From Moraxella sp. (GTDB lineage: Bacteria; Pseudomonadota; Gammaproteobacteria; Pseudomonadales; Moraxellaceae), in assembly GCA_030525825.1 (NCBI GenBank), contig JAUNDZ010000014.1, positions 1 through 54,278 on the forward strand: a stretch of 54,278 bases of DNA, in the 5' to 3' direction. Each line of letters begins with the position of its first letter. Positions within the stretch are counted from its first letter, which is position 1. Below, one piece after another: positions 1-8,593 of this stretch. Made by a program: the position numbers and the translations under genes. The notes beneath the pieces were generated by a model. That model saw only the letters and a program-made list of their open reading frames with translations, was not told where the DNA came from and ran no database searches.

Positions 1-1538
1 TGGTGCGTGGCTATGTGGAGTGGATACTTGACACCCCATGGAAAAAAGCAAGCAAAGTTGCCATCGACCTTGCCAAAGCCAAAGAAGTGCTGGATAAGGA
101 CCATTACGGACTTGACGATGTCAAAGACCGCATTGTCGAGTACCTAGCGGTGCAGTCTCGTGTCAAAAAACTCAGAGGACCTATCCTATGTTTGGTCGGT
201 CCCCCTGGTGTGGGTAAGACATCGCTTGGCGAGAGCATTGCCAAAGCCACAGGGCGTAAGTTTGTGCGTATGGCATTGGGCGGTGTGCGTGATGAAGCGG
301 AGATTCGTGGTCATCGCCGTACTTATATCGGTGCCATGCCTGGTAAAATCGTGCAGTCTTTGGCAAAGGTGGAAGTTAAAAACCCGCTGTTCTTATTAGA
401 TGAGATTGACAAGATGGCACAGGACTATCGTGGCGACCCAGCATCTGCCCTACTAGAAGTGCTTGACCCATCACAAAACGGCAGCTTTAACGACCATTAT
501 CTTGACCTTGACCTTGATTTGTCAGAAGTAATGTTCATCTGTACGGCTAACAGCATGAATATTCCCCCTGCCCTACTTGACCGTATGGAAGTCATTCGCT
601 TGCCGGGTTATACCGAAGATGAGAAGATGAACATCGCTCAAAATTATCTCACCCCAAAAGCCTTAGAGCAAAACGGGCTGAATAAAGATGAGCTTGACAT
701 CACCGATGAAGCGGTGCAGAGCATCATCCGCCACTACACTCGTGAAGCAGGCGTGCGTAACTTAGAGCGAGAGATTAACAAAATCAGCCGTAAGGCGGTA
801 CGCTCACAGGTGGAGACCTATGGCATCAAGCCCAAAAAAGGGGTGCAGATTGAGCCTATCGTGGTCAATGATAACAACATCAGCGACTATCTGGGGGTTA
901 AGCCTTATGATTATGGACTTGCCGAAAAAGAGCCAGAGATTGGGCGTATCACGGGTCTTGCGTGGACTTCGGTGGGTGGTGAGCTACTCACCATTGAGAC
1001 AGCGACAATGGCAGGTAAAGGCGAGCTTGTCTTTACAGGGTCTTTGGGCGATGTCATGAAAGAGTCTATCCGTGCTGCCATGAGCGTGGCACGAGCAGGG
1101 GGCGAACGCTTTGGTATCAGTTATGATAAAATCAAAGAAACCGACATTCATGTGCATATGCCAGAAGGAGCCACGCCCAAAGACGGTCCATCAGCAGGTA
1201 TTGCCCTGACCACCGCTTTGGTCTCAGCACTCACAGGCATTGCCATTCGTCCTGACATTGCCATGACGGGCGAAGTTACCCTGCGTGGTAAGGTGCTACG
1301 CATTGGCGGCTTAAAAGAGAAGCTCCTAGCAGCTCATCGTGGCGGCATTAAGCATGTCTTAATCCCCAAATCCAACGAGAGAGACCTAGCCGACATTCCT
1401 GATAATGTCAAACAAGGGCTAAAAATTCAGCCCGTGGAGACCATTGATGAAGTGCTACAAGCAGCATTGGTATCGCCACTCATGCCATTAAAGCCAACCT
1501 TGACCATCAAGGCGGACGAGCAGGCTTTGCGTAGCTAA
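1..1538 (+). CDS. lon: ATP-dependent protease Lon, 3' part (5' end outside window)
   Basis: Lon is a cytoplasmic ATP-dependent serine protease that degrades misfolded and regulatory proteins. The reading frame is open at the left edge and about 511 residues are present, so the N-terminal substrate-binding domain of the usual ~800-residue protein lies outside. Visible in order: AAA+ Walker A 'GPPGVGKTS' at about residues 66-74 of the fragment, Walker B 'LFLLDEID' near 129-136, and the S16 protease domain with catalytic Ser397 in 'PKDGPSAG' and Lys440 in '[14 protein letters not shown]'. A strong hairpin follows the stop. The first Met/Val in frame (position 3) is only an internal codon, not a start. 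Confidence 0.97.
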   Translation, partial: VRGYVEWILDTPWKKASKVAIDLAKAKEVLDKDHYGLDDVKDRIVEYLAVQSRVKKLRGPILCLVGPPGVGKTSLGESIAKATGRKFVRMALGGVRDEAEIRGHRRTYIGAMPGKIVQSLAKVEVKNPLFLLDEIDKMAQDYRGDPASALLEVLDPSQNGSFNDHYLDLDLDLSEVMFICTANSMNIPPALLDRMEVIRLPGYTEDEKMNIAQNYLTPKALEQNGLNKDELDITDEAVQSIIRHYTREAGVRNLEREINKISRKAVRSQVETYGIKPKKGVQIEPIVVNDNNISDYLGVKPYDYGLAEKEPEIGRITGLAWTSVGGELLTIETATMAGKGELVFTGSLGDVMKESIRAAMSVARAGGERFGISYDKIKETDIHVHMPEGATPKDGPSAGIALTTALVSALTGIAIRPDIAMTGEVTLRGKVLRIGGLKEKLLAAHRGGIKHVLIPKSNERDLADIPDNVKQGLKIQPVETIDEVLQAALVSPLMPLKPTLTIKADEQALRS

Positions 1539-1545
1539 ACCATAC

Positions 1546-1576
1546 AATAAAACCCAAGTAAAATTTGGGTTTTATT
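1546..1576 (+). terminator. Rho-independent terminator of lon
   Basis: A 12-bp perfect inverted repeat (AATAAAACCCAA / TTGGGTTTTATT) with a 7-nt loop starts 8 nt after the lon stop codon and runs into a T-rich stretch. Confidence 0.85.
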
Positions 1577-1631
1577 TTTATATTTTTTCATTTAAACTAT
1601 ATCTTTTTTATCAATATATTGAACAAACCCC

Positions 1632-2249
1632 ATGAAGTCTTTGCTTGATTTTGTACCGCTGATTATCTTTTATGTGCTTTATAAAAACACCGACAAGGCA
1701 GATGCCAATCATCCCCTACTGAGCGTCTTTGGACTGACTGGCGGTGTGGACAACAATCACATCTTAGTCGGTACGCTGGGCTTGGTGTTGGCGACGACTT
1801 TGGTATATGGCTATTTGTTTATCAGCCAAAAATTTCGCCTAGAAAAACAGCAATGGTTCGTACTCATCATGACGGTGGTGTTTGGTGGTCTGACGCTGGC
1901 GTTGAGCGATGATTATTATATCCGCCTAAAAGCAGTGCTGATTAACCTAGCCTTTGCCATCGGACTTGCCATCTCGCCACTGTTTAATAAAGACAGACAA
2001 CCCATCATCAAAAAGCTGTTCGACCCTGTGTTTGAGCTGACTCAATCAGGCTGGGCAAAGCTCAATTTGGCATGGGTTGGACTGTTTGCACTCATGGCGG
2101 CATTGCACGGCTTTTTTGCCTTTGTATTCATGGGTGGCGAGTATTGGGGTGAGTTCACCGCTTTTGGCGATATGATTGTCATGATGGGCTTTATGATTGC
2201 CATGTTCGTTGTGTTACGCAAGAATTTTAGAAGCGATGCCGTCAGATAG
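1632..2249 (+). CDS. yciB: YciB/IspZ-family inner-membrane septation protein
   Basis: A 205-residue, very hydrophobic protein with about five membrane segments. The N-terminus 'MKSLLDFVPLIIFYVLYK' is typical of the YciB (intracellular septation protein A) family, as are the charged 'FRLEKQQWF' stretch and the conserved C-terminal aromatic region. Family members affect cell-envelope integrity and interact with division and elongation proteins; the biochemical activity is not settled. A yciI-type gene follows 45 nt downstream on the same strand, an arrangement common in gammaproteobacteria, so co-transcription is likely. Confidence 0.9.
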   Translation: MKSLLDFVPLIIFYVLYKNTDKADANHPLLSVFGLTGGVDNNHILVGTLGLVLATTLVYGYLFISQKFRLEKQQWFVLIMTVVFGGLTLALSDDYYIRLKAVLINLAFAIGLAISPLFNKDRQPIIKKLFDPVFELTQSGWAKLNLAWVGLFALMAALHGFFAFVFMGGEYWGEFTAFGDMIVMMGFMIAMFVVLRKNFRSDAVR

Positions 2250-2294
2250 TCAGACTGTCGCCGATTTTTTAAGTTTTAGCCATAAGGAAAAGTT

Positions 2295-2591
2295 ATGCCA
2301 TTATTCATCATCATTGGGCACGATGTCGCTGACAGCACCGCCAAACGAGCCGAGATTCGCCCTGCCCACCTAGAACGCCTAAACGCTCTGGATGCTCAAA
2401 ATCGCCTTGTCATCGCAGGTCCTACCCCCATCAATCATGGCGAGCCTGCCATGAGTGGCAGCGTCATCATCGCCCATTTTGATGACATTGAGCAAGCACG
2501 AGCATGGGCAAATGACGAGCCTTATCTGCATAGCGGCGTATATAGCCATGTCGATATCAAGCCGTTCATTCAAGCCCTACCAAAAATCTAA
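2295..2591 (+). CDS. YciI family protein
   Basis: A 98-residue protein with the ferredoxin-like YCII domain. The conserved His in 'IRPAHLERL' (about residue 25), the 'GRLVIAGP'-like strand 'NRLVIAGPTP' and the C-terminal 'DDIEQARAWANDEPY' helix are visible. Family members are small dimeric proteins of uncertain enzymatic role. The start is supported by the ribosome binding site AAGGAAAA 6-7 nt upstream. It sits between yciB and mnmC; the gap to mnmC is only 12 nt, so the three genes probably form one transcript. Confidence 0.88.
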   Translation: MPLFIIIGHDVADSTAKRAEIRPAHLERLNALDAQNRLVIAGPTPINHGEPAMSGSVIIAHFDDIEQARAWANDEPYLHSGVYSHVDIKPFIQALPKI

Positions 2592-2603
2592 GTCCTGCGG
2601 TCC

Positions 2604-4523
2604 ATGAGCCAAATAAATAACGCCGTGATTGATTGGCGGCTTGACCATCAGGGTAATACCGTGCCGACATCGCAGAAGTTCGATGATGTCTATTTTTCGC
2701 ACGCAGGTGGCTTTGATGAGAGTCATTATGTGTTCATCGAAGGCAATGAGCTGCCCCATCGTTTGGCACAGTTATCCGAACATCAGAGCTTTGTCGTTGC
2801 TGAGACGGGCTTTGGCACGGGGCTTAACTTCTTGGCATTGTGCAAGCTGTGGCAAACACTTAAAAGCCAAAATCAGCTTACACAAGGCACTCGCCTACAT
2901 TTCATCAGCACCGAAAAATTCCCCCTAACCCACAACGACCTACAAAAGGCACTTGATGGCTGGTCGGACGATGATGCCATCACCCCTTTCATCGCTCGTC
3001 TGCTGGAGTGCTATCCTATGCCACTCATCGGCTGTCATCGCATGAATATCGCCGATGACATCGTTTTGGATTTGTGGCTTGGCGAAGCGATCGACAGCTT
3101 GCACGCCATGCACCGCTGTCAGCAGTTGCTATACCCTGATTTACCTAAGGTCGATGCGTGGTTCTTAGACGGCTTTGCCCCCAGTAAGAACAGCGACTTA
3201 TGGACAGATGAGCTGTTTGCTCTAATCAGACGGCTGTCCGCCCCTGGTGCTACTTTTGCTACTTTTACGGCAGCAGGCTTTGTCCGTCGTGGTCTTGGAT
3301 CGGTGGGCTTTGATGTACAAAAAAAGCAAGGCTTTGGACGCAAACGAGAGATGATTACAGGGAAATTACCTTGTAATTATAATATCACTACAAATAAACC
3401 CAAACACATCGCCATCATCGGTGCGGGCATTGTAGGGCTGTCTGCTGCATGGGCGTTTAGCAGACGGGGCATCAAGGTCAGCTTGTATGACAAGTCAGCT
3501 CCACTGTCAGGGGCTTCTGGCAACCCTAGGGCATTGTTCGCCCCCAAGCTGTCTTTGATTGAGCAGGCAAGCCATCACTTATCCACCATCTCTTTTTTGT
3601 ATGCGGTGCGTTTTTATGAGCAGTTAAATGCCAAAGGCAGCATTTACGAGCCGCTTGGAGTGGTGGATTTCTTATTACCCACCCAAAAAAGTGCCGATAA
3701 ACTACAATCTCTCATCAGCCCCTATCCAAATGACTTAATCCATCAAATCGACGATATTTATCCCAATCAAAAGATTCATGCCTTTGTGCCAAAAGCAGGT
3801 CTAATTTGCCCTGCCACGCTCGCCCAAGCGGTGCTGTCCGAGCCACTCATCTCATGGCAGCAGGCAGACATCAAGCATCTTAGCCACGATGGTAATCAGG
3901 TCGTACTACACGCTGACGATGCTGTTTTGTTGGCTGATGAAGTGGTCATCTCGGCAGGTTTTGAAAGCCATCTGCTGCATGAGCAGCTGTTCAATCCCAG
4001 AAAAATCCGTGGTCAGGTGTCTTGGCTACCTGTTGATGAAGCGGCATTTGCCAACTTGCCTAGCCACCCCATCAAATATGACGGCTACTGTGCCAAATTC
4101 ACCCATGATGGCGAGCATCATTTTTTGATGGGAGCAAGTTTTGTGCGTAATGCGACACACACCACCATCACGGCTGATGAGCATGAGTTTAATCTTGATA
4201 AGCTCGCCCAAAGTCTGCCTTATGTCGCAGATACGCTGGGCATAGGCACAAGCATAGAGCGACTACAAGGTCGTGCCAGCATCCGAGCCCAAACGCCTGA
4301 CTACCACCCCATCATCGGCAAGGTAGATGATGGCATCTATGCCATGTACGGCATGGGCTCAAAGGGCTTTACCTTTGCTCCCTTGTGCGGTGAGATTCTC
4401 GCTGGCATGGTGTGCGGGGAGATATTGCCTATCTGTGATGAACTCATCAAAAAAATCAACCCACAGCGAACTCTCCTACAAACACCGCTTGATGATAATA
4501 TCATCCATGCCAAAAGTACTTAA
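2604..4523 (+). CDS. mnmC: Bifunctional tRNA mnm5s2U34 methyltransferase / FAD oxidoreductase MnmC
   Basis: MnmC performs the last two steps of mnm5s2U formation at wobble U34 of tRNAs: the C-terminal FAD domain demodifies cmnm5 to nm5, and the N-terminal domain methylates it with SAM. Residues 1-250 hold the methyltransferase domain with 'ETGFGTGLNFLAL' (SAM loop) and 'DAWFLDGFAPSKNSDLW'. From about residue 268 a Rossmann FAD domain starts with 'IAIIGAGIVGLSAAWAF', and the C-terminal 'YAMYGMGSKGFTFAPL' is also typical. At 639 residues it is near the usual ~660. Both halves look intact. The same modification needs the tus genes found at 35.3-36.5 kb. Confidence 0.95.
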   Translation: MSQINNAVIDWRLDHQGNTVPTSQKFDDVYFSHAGGFDESHYVFIEGNELPHRLAQLSEHQSFVVAETGFGTGLNFLALCKLWQTLKSQNQLTQGTRLHFISTEKFPLTHNDLQKALDGWSDDDAITPFIARLLECYPMPLIGCHRMNIADDIVLDLWLGEAIDSLHAMHRCQQLLYPDLPKVDAWFLDGFAPSKNSDLWTDELFALIRRLSAPGATFATFTAAGFVRRGLGSVGFDVQKKQGFGRKREMITGKLPCNYNITTNKPKHIAIIGAGIVGLSAAWAFSRRGIKVSLYDKSAPLSGASGNPRALFAPKLSLIEQASHHLSTISFLYAVRFYEQLNAKGSIYEPLGVVDFLLPTQKSADKLQSLISPYPNDLIHQIDDIYPNQKIHAFVPKAGLICPATLAQAVLSEPLISWQQADIKHLSHDGNQVVLHADDAVLLADEVVISAGFESHLLHEQLFNPRKIRGQVSWLPVDEAAFANLPSHPIKYDGYCAKFTHDGEHHFLMGASFVRNATHTTITADEHEFNLDKLAQSLPYVADTLGIGTSIERLQGRASIRAQTPDYHPIIGKVDDGIYAMYGMGSKGFTFAPLCGEILAGMVCGEILPICDELIKKINPQRTLLQTPLDDNIIHAKST

Positions 4524-4540
4524 AAAATGACATCTTAAAA

Positions 4541-4660
4541 ACATGGCATAAAAATTTGCCATGTGCCGTAAGGACAAATTATTTTTTGCCCCATTAGGCA
4601 AATAATAGCTCGCCCCTACAAATCCATATCGCATTTTAGGTTCGATTGGCATAGCCACCA
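4541..4660 (-). repeat. Dispersed intergenic repeat, copy A
   Basis: Read on the - strand, this stretch aligns with 19575-19705 on the + strand. Shared segments include AAAATGCGATA, GATTTGT, GGGGC and TACGGCA. Copy A lies between the mnmC stop and the terminator shared with sodA. It holds short internal inverted repeats (TGGCAAATTTTTATGCCA) and no convincing gene. It resembles the degenerate non-coding repeats that often produce spurious 'RYGFVGA..' translations. Boundaries are approximate. Confidence 0.6.
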
Positions 4661-4675
4661 CTACCAATCATCCAA

Positions 4676-4709
4676 TAAAAAACAGCCAAATGATTGGCTG
4701 TTTTTTATA
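4676..4709. terminator. Bidirectional terminator between mnmC and sodA
   Basis: Perfect 15-bp stem (ATAAAAAACAGCCAA / TTGGCTGTTTTTTAT) with a 4-nt loop ATGA, with T-runs on both strands. It lies between two convergent genes and can serve both. Confidence 0.9.
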
Positions 4710-4720
4710 AGGGCTAAAAA

Positions 4721-5332
4721 TTAGGCTTCAAAGCGTTTTTGAGCTTCATCCCAATTCACCACATTCCAGAATGCTTTGATGTAGTCTGGGCGTTTGTTTT
4801 GATATTTTAGGTAGTAGGCATGCTCCCACACATCAAGACCGATGATGGGCGTACCTTCGCAGCCTGCCATTTCTTTACCCATCAATGGGCTGTCTTGGTT
4901 GGCAGTAGAGACAACGGCAAGTTTGTCGCCTTGTTTGACCAGCCATGCCCAACCAGAACCAAAGCGAGTTTGTGCGGCTTTTTCAAATTGCTCTTTGAAA
5001 GCATCCACAGAACCAAAATCACGCTCGATGGCTTCTTTTAGCGAGCCTTGAAGCTCGGTGCCAGTTTTTAGGATGGTCCAAAATAGGCTGTGGTTAGCAT
5101 GACCGCCAGCGTTGTTGCGTACCGCAGTTTGCTTATCGGCAGGGATTTTGTCAAGGTTGGCAATCACTTCTTCAGCTGATTTGTCCGCCCACTCAGTGCC
5201 TTCAAGTGCTGCATTTGCGTTGTTCACATACGCTTGATGGTGCTTGCTGTGGTGGATTTCCATGGTTTCTTTGTCAAAATGTGGCTCTAGGGCGTCGTAG
5301 GCGTAGCCAAGCTCTGGTAATGTAAATGCCAT
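4721..5332 (-). CDS. sodA: Superoxide dismutase, Mn-type
   Basis: A 203-residue cytoplasmic Fe/Mn-family superoxide dismutase that converts superoxide to O2 and H2O2. All four metal ligands are visible: His27 in 'EIHHSKHH', His near 82 in '[10 protein letters not shown]', and Asp/His in 'DVWEHAYY' near the C-terminus. '[10 protein letters not shown]', 'NQDSPLMG' and '[18 protein letters not shown]' match the Mn-type SodA rather than the Fe-type SodB pattern, although metal use cannot be proven from sequence. It is a single-gene unit with its own promoter (5390-5418) and a strong AAAGGAA ribosome binding site ahead of the ATG. Confidence 0.94.
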   Translation of the reverse strand: MAFTLPELGYAYDALEPHFDKETMEIHHSKHHQAYVNNANAALEGTEWADKSAEEVIANLDKIPADKQTAVRNNAGGHANHSLFWTILKTGTELQGSLKEAIERDFGSVDAFKEQFEKAAQTRFGSGWAWLVKQGDKLAVVSTANQDSPLMGKEMAGCEGTPIIGLDVWEHAYYLKYQNKRPDYIKAFWNVVNWDEAQKRFEA

Positions 5333-5389
5333 AATGGTATTTCCTTTGTTAATAAAAATGTGAAATCACAGCGTTCTACTGCTCTTTTT

Positions 5390-5418
5390 AATATAAGGGT
5401 TTAGGGGCATAAAATCAA
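5390..5418 (-). promoter_or_regulatory. Sigma-70 promoter of sodA
   Basis: On the - strand, -35 TTGATT (5413-5418), a 17-bp spacer and -10 TATATT (5390-5395). The predicted transcript starts about 55 nt upstream of the sodA ATG. Confidence 0.65.
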
Positions 5419-5510
5419 GTAAAAATCTTGATAATATTTCACTTAAATAAAATCAATCCATCATCAAGCCCCCATCTCTTGGCTGATATGCCATATCGTC
5501 ATTAGCACCC

Positions 5511-5547
5511 ATAAAAAAAGACTGCCGTACAGACAGTCTTTTTTTAT
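5511..5547 (-). terminator. Terminator of hfq
   Basis: Perfect 14-bp stem (ATAAAAAAAGACTG / CAGTCTTTTTTTAT) with a 9-nt loop, 12 nt beyond the hfq stop codon, with a T-run on the - strand. Confidence 0.9.
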
Positions 5548-5558
5548 GGGCTTTAAGA

Positions 5559-6218
5559 TTAGCTCTCAAAGTTCTCATCGTCGTCATGACCAAATTTAGC
5601 ATCAAAACCTTTGTCATTAAAACCGCCACGCTCAATGTTGCGATTTTCTTTTTTCTCAAAGTTCTTGCCATCAAAGCCACGCTCATCAAAGGCAGCACGG
5701 TCAAAGCCCCTATCGTAGCCTGTGTTCATACTGCGGTCAAAGCCTGTATTCATGCCGCCACCTTGTGGATAGCCACCACGCTCAAAACCGCCACGAGAGC
5801 CGAAGTTCTCTGATGGTGGGGTGCGTGTAAAACCGCCCACAGGACGAGTGCCAAAGCCAACTTGACGGTCAAATCCCTGATTGGTACTGCGGTCAAAGCC
5901 TGTATTCATGCCGCCTGACATCGCCCCTGCTTGGTAGCTGCTTGATGACATCACGCCAATCGGAGCATTTGGATAGCCCGTCTGCGTACCTGTCGGTGCG
6001 ACACCATCGGTGCGTGGGTTGCGAGTGGGGACAACCGTTGAGATGGCGTGCTTATACACCATTTGGCTGACCGTATTTTTTAATAAGACGACATATTGGT
6101 CAAATGACTCGATTTGTCCTTGTAATTTAATGCCATTAACCAAAAAAATAGAGACAGGAATGCGGTCTTTACGAAGTGCATTCAAAAATGGGTCTTGCAA
6201 ACTTTGCCCTTTTGACAT
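5559..6218 (-). CDS. hfq: RNA chaperone Hfq with long Gly-rich C-terminal tail
   Basis: Hfq forms hexameric Sm rings that pair small RNAs with mRNAs. The Sm core occupies about residues 1-72: '[20 protein letters not shown]', '[20 protein letters not shown]' and the Sm2 '[10 protein letters not shown]'. The remaining ~147 residues are a low-complexity tail rich in Gly, Phe, Asp, Arg and Asn, with repeated 'MNTGFDRS', 'GFDR' and 'FER' units and an acidic end. The total of 219 residues is about twice the enterobacterial length; long glycine-rich tails are known for Moraxellaceae Hfq. The start at 6218 is preferred over an upstream in-frame codon because GGAG lies 8 nt ahead of it and the Sm core begins right after. 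miaA lies directly upstream, as usual. Confidence 0.96.
   Translation of the reverse strand: MSKGQSLQDPFLNALRKDRIPVSIFLVNGIKLQGQIESFDQYVVLLKNTVSQMVYKHAISTVVPTRNPRTDGVAPTGTQTGYPNAPIGVMSSSSYQAGAMSGGMNTGFDRSTNQGFDRQVGFGTRPVGGFTRTPPSENFGSRGGFERGGYPQGGGMNTGFDRSMNTGYDRGFDRAAFDERGFDGKNFEKKENRNIERGGFNDKGFDAKFGHDDDENFES
5729..5759. repeat. 31-bp exact direct repeat within hfq tail, copy 1
   Basis: Identical to 5885-5915. The distance is 156 bp (52 codons), so both copies are in the same frame and encode the [10 protein letters not shown] block of the Hfq tail. Confidence 0.9.
5885..5915. repeat. 31-bp exact direct repeat within hfq tail, copy 2
   Basis: Second exact copy of the 31-bp unit at 5729-5759. 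Recombination between copies would remove 52 codons in frame and leave the Sm core intact. Confidence 0.9.
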
Positions 6219-6337
6219 AGAAATTCTCCAAAATAACAGAAACTCATGCAAAATATTGGGGCGTGCCAAATCTTTATAACACGATTTTAATGATAAATAC
6301 AAAAGTTCTACACGCCCTAGCCTAAGCAGATTGAATG

Positions 6338-7411
6338 TTATAATAACTGCTTTTGTACTTCTTGTATGCTAGGAAATGGCACAATCACAGATGCTGATGC
6401 ACCATCAAGACGAGCAAGGCTACGCTGCCAAGTAGATTGGCGTTTCGCTAGCTGTCTTGTTGCATATAATGCCTTATTTTTCATGTCTTGACAAGCCATT
6501 TGTATGGGATTTGGGGGTTGTTTTTGTAATTTTTTTGGTAAATTGTGCCATTGTGCTTGCATGAGCGATGAAAATTGCCCCCAATAGTCATTCATCTGCA
6601 TGACTTCATGCCCCACTACTGCCAAAAATTCTATCACCTGCCGATAGCCCACACACCGCATGGACGGCATCTCAGCAGTCAAATCAGGGTATTTTTTGAG
6701 CAGTGCGACCACTTCATCAACAAAGCCCATCTCCCACATGATGTCAAGCCGCCTAGCGATGCGGTCGTGCAGCCACGCTCTGTCAGGCTCTACCGAGAAA
6801 GTCAGCCAATGTTGATTGGGGTTGTGGCAAAGGGCGGATTTTGGGGTGTTTTGCCACTTACTCATCGGCACACCCGTCTGCAAATGCACTTCCACCGCTC
6901 TGGTGATACGCTGGGTGTCCGAGACTTTTAGGCGTTGGCAAATTTGTGGGTCGTGTTGTTGTAGATACGCATACAGCTCGTCAATACCCTTCTCATACAG
7001 CCATGTCATCACTTGAGTGCGTGTGTCAGGGTTGGTATCAGGCACGGCAGACAGCCCGTCTAAGAGTGCCATATAATACATCATCGTCCCACCGACCAAC
7101 AGCGGAATCTTGCCCTGCTGGTGGCTTTGGGTAATGAGTGTATCCACATCCGCTACAAAACTTGCCACATTGTAAGTCTCGGTGGGCTTGATGATGTTCA
7201 CCAAATGGTGCGGAAAGCGGGTCAATTCGTCATCAGATGGCTTGGCAGTACCGATGTTCATGTCCTGATAAATCAAGGCACTGTCCACCGAGATGAGCTC
7301 AAATCGCCCCGTCTCATACAGTTGGCAAGCCAAGTCGGTCTTGCCGCTGGCTGTGGGGGCAATCAGCGACAGCACGGTATTGTCAGGCAGATTCTTATAA
7401 TGAAAATTCAT
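6338..7411 (-). CDS. miaA: tRNA dimethylallyltransferase MiaA
   Basis: MiaA transfers a dimethylallyl group to N6 of A37 in tRNAs that read codons starting with U. The 357-residue protein has the P-loop '[13 protein letters not shown]' near residues 16-28, '[19 protein letters not shown]' with the catalytic Asp, 'HHLVNI' and '[15 protein letters not shown]'. The C-terminal part has the 'MRCVGYRQV' motif. Length is somewhat above the usual ~315 because of a C-terminal extension. It lies 119 nt upstream of hfq and 18 nt after tsaE, giving the order queD-tsaE-miaA-hfq on the - strand, probably co-transcribed. Confidence 0.95.
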   Translation of the reverse strand: MNFHYKNLPDNTVLSLIAPTASGKTDLACQLYETGRFELISVDSALIYQDMNIGTAKPSDDELTRFPHHLVNIIKPTETYNVASFVADVDTLITQSHQQGKIPLLVGGTMMYYMALLDGLSAVPDTNPDTRTQVMTWLYEKGIDELYAYLQQHDPQICQRLKVSDTQRITRAVEVHLQTGVPMSKWQNTPKSALCHNPNQHWLTFSVEPDRAWLHDRIARRLDIMWEMGFVDEVVALLKKYPDLTAEMPSMRCVGYRQVIEFLAVVGHEVMQMNDYWGQFSSLMQAQWHNLPKKLQKQPPNPIQMACQDMKNKALYATRQLAKRQSTWQRSLARLDGASASVIVPFPSIQEVQKQLL

Positions 7412-7429
7412 GGCAAATCTATCAAAGCA

Positions 7430-7873
7430 CTAGATGGTTAAATCCACCCCAACAATCTCAACCAACCGAGTATCATCGGCTTGTCTTGTGATGCTTATCT
7501 GCATGTCAGGCTTGGGCAATATACGCTCAGCACGGCTTGCCCACTCGATGATAACCAGTGAATCAGGCTCATCAAAATACTCAAAAAACCCAATAAAATC
7601 AAGCTCTTCTGGGTCATTGAGCCGATATAGGTCGGCATGATAAACGGAGCGTTGATTGATGGTGTATGGCTCAACTAGGGTATAAGTTGGGCTTTTGACC
7701 GCCCCTGTATGCCCCAATGCACGCAAGAGATAACGAGTGAAAGTCGTCTTGCCTGCCCCCAAATCGCCCGACAGCCACAGACTGCCCACAGGATTGGTCT
7801 TCGCCAAAGCCAGTGCCAAACGCTCGGTATCACTCTCATCTTTTAAGATGATGTTTTTTAAGGTGATACTCAT
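7430..7873 (-). CDS. tsaE: tRNA t6A biosynthesis ATPase TsaE
   Basis: TsaE (YjeE) is the ATPase that, with TsaB and TsaD, makes N6-threonylcarbamoyladenosine at A37 of ANN-decoding tRNAs. The 147-residue protein has Walker A 'GDLGAGKTTFTR' near residues 37-48, 'KSPTYTLVEPY' and 'HADLYRLNDPEEL', then 'VIIEWASRA'. The ATG at 7873 overlaps the queD stop by one base (TGATG on the - strand). A TTG one codon earlier is possible but less likely. The overlap implies translational coupling with queD. Confidence 0.94.
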   Translation of the reverse strand: MSITLKNIILKDESDTERLALALAKTNPVGSLWLSGDLGAGKTTFTRYLLRALGHTGAVKSPTYTLVEPYTINQRSVYHADLYRLNDPEELDFIGFFEYFDEPDSLVIIEWASRAERILPKPDMQISITRQADDTRLVEIVGVDLTI

Positions 7874-8469
7874 CAAATCTCAACCTGTTTTAATGGCTGT
7901 GGATTGACAAAACGCTCGCCTTGTTTTAGCTTATCAAACATCTTAGGGTCGCCCCACTCTGCCTTGACCTGCTCACTAAACTCAAAATCATCCAGCGACA
8001 GCAGCCCCATGCGTGGGTTGTCAATGTCTTCACGAAAGCACTGGGCATAGCCTGTGGCGGTCTCATGCACGATGACCGAATAAACACTGACATCTTGTTC
8101 GTTGTTCTGCATGAGTGTGTTTGACAGCACTTGATCCGCCCAATAAAAAATCACACGGCTAAATTGCTCTGCCGATGGTGAGACAGGCAAAGACACCCAA
8201 CGAGCCGACAGCTCTTTACAGGCACGAATATAGTCAGGGTCGTCTTTGTCCCAAAAGGTGATGGCATGGTCAAAGCTGTCAATCAGCTCTTTGATATGCG
8301 ACTTTAACAGACCAAAATCATAGACCATCTGCCCATCATCAAGGGCGTGTGCTTCTAAGATGAGCTCAACTTGATAGCTATGCCCATGAATGGAGCGGCT
8401 ACAACGCTGTGAAGTGCAGTTACGCACCACATGAGCATTTTCAAATTTAAAAAGTTTACGAATACGCAT
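7873..8469 (-). CDS. queD: 6-carboxytetrahydropterin synthase, QueD/PTPS family
   Basis: QueD converts dihydroneopterin triphosphate into 6-carboxytetrahydropterin, the second step of queuosine (preQ0) synthesis. The zinc-binding histidines are visible in 'FENAHVV' and 'SIHGHSY', and the catalytic Cys lies in 'RCSRSIHGH'. Later 'FDHAITFW' and 'VIVHETATGYAQC' hold the acidic substrate-binding residues. The protein is 198 residues from the ATG at 8469, longer than the ~120-residue E. coli QueD because of extra C-terminal sequence. A TTG at 8487 would add six residues. It is the first gene of the queD-tsaE-miaA-hfq block. Confidence 0.85.
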   Translation of the reverse strand: MRIRKLFKFENAHVVRNCTSQRCSRSIHGHSYQVELILEAHALDDGQMVYDFGLLKSHIKELIDSFDHAITFWDKDDPDYIRACKELSARWVSLPVSPSAEQFSRVIFYWADQVLSNTLMQNNEQDVSVYSVIVHETATGYAQCFREDIDNPRMGLLSLDDFEFSEQVKAEWGDPKMFDKLKQGERFVNPQPLKQVEI

Positions 8470-8593
8470 AATATTAAGATAAATCAAGTCTATGACTTCA
8501 TTTTAGCATAAAGTCTTGGTTTATAAAGCGGTTTTTGTCAAACCGCTTGATGTTCTTGGTCTTTGTACAATATACAGCTGAATAACTGCCAGC

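Noticed and set aside
4476-4667. 63-codon - strand frame 'MPIEPKMRYGFVGA...'
   Set aside because: It is a translation of dispersed repeat copy A plus the end of mnmC; repeats of this kind give spurious frames.
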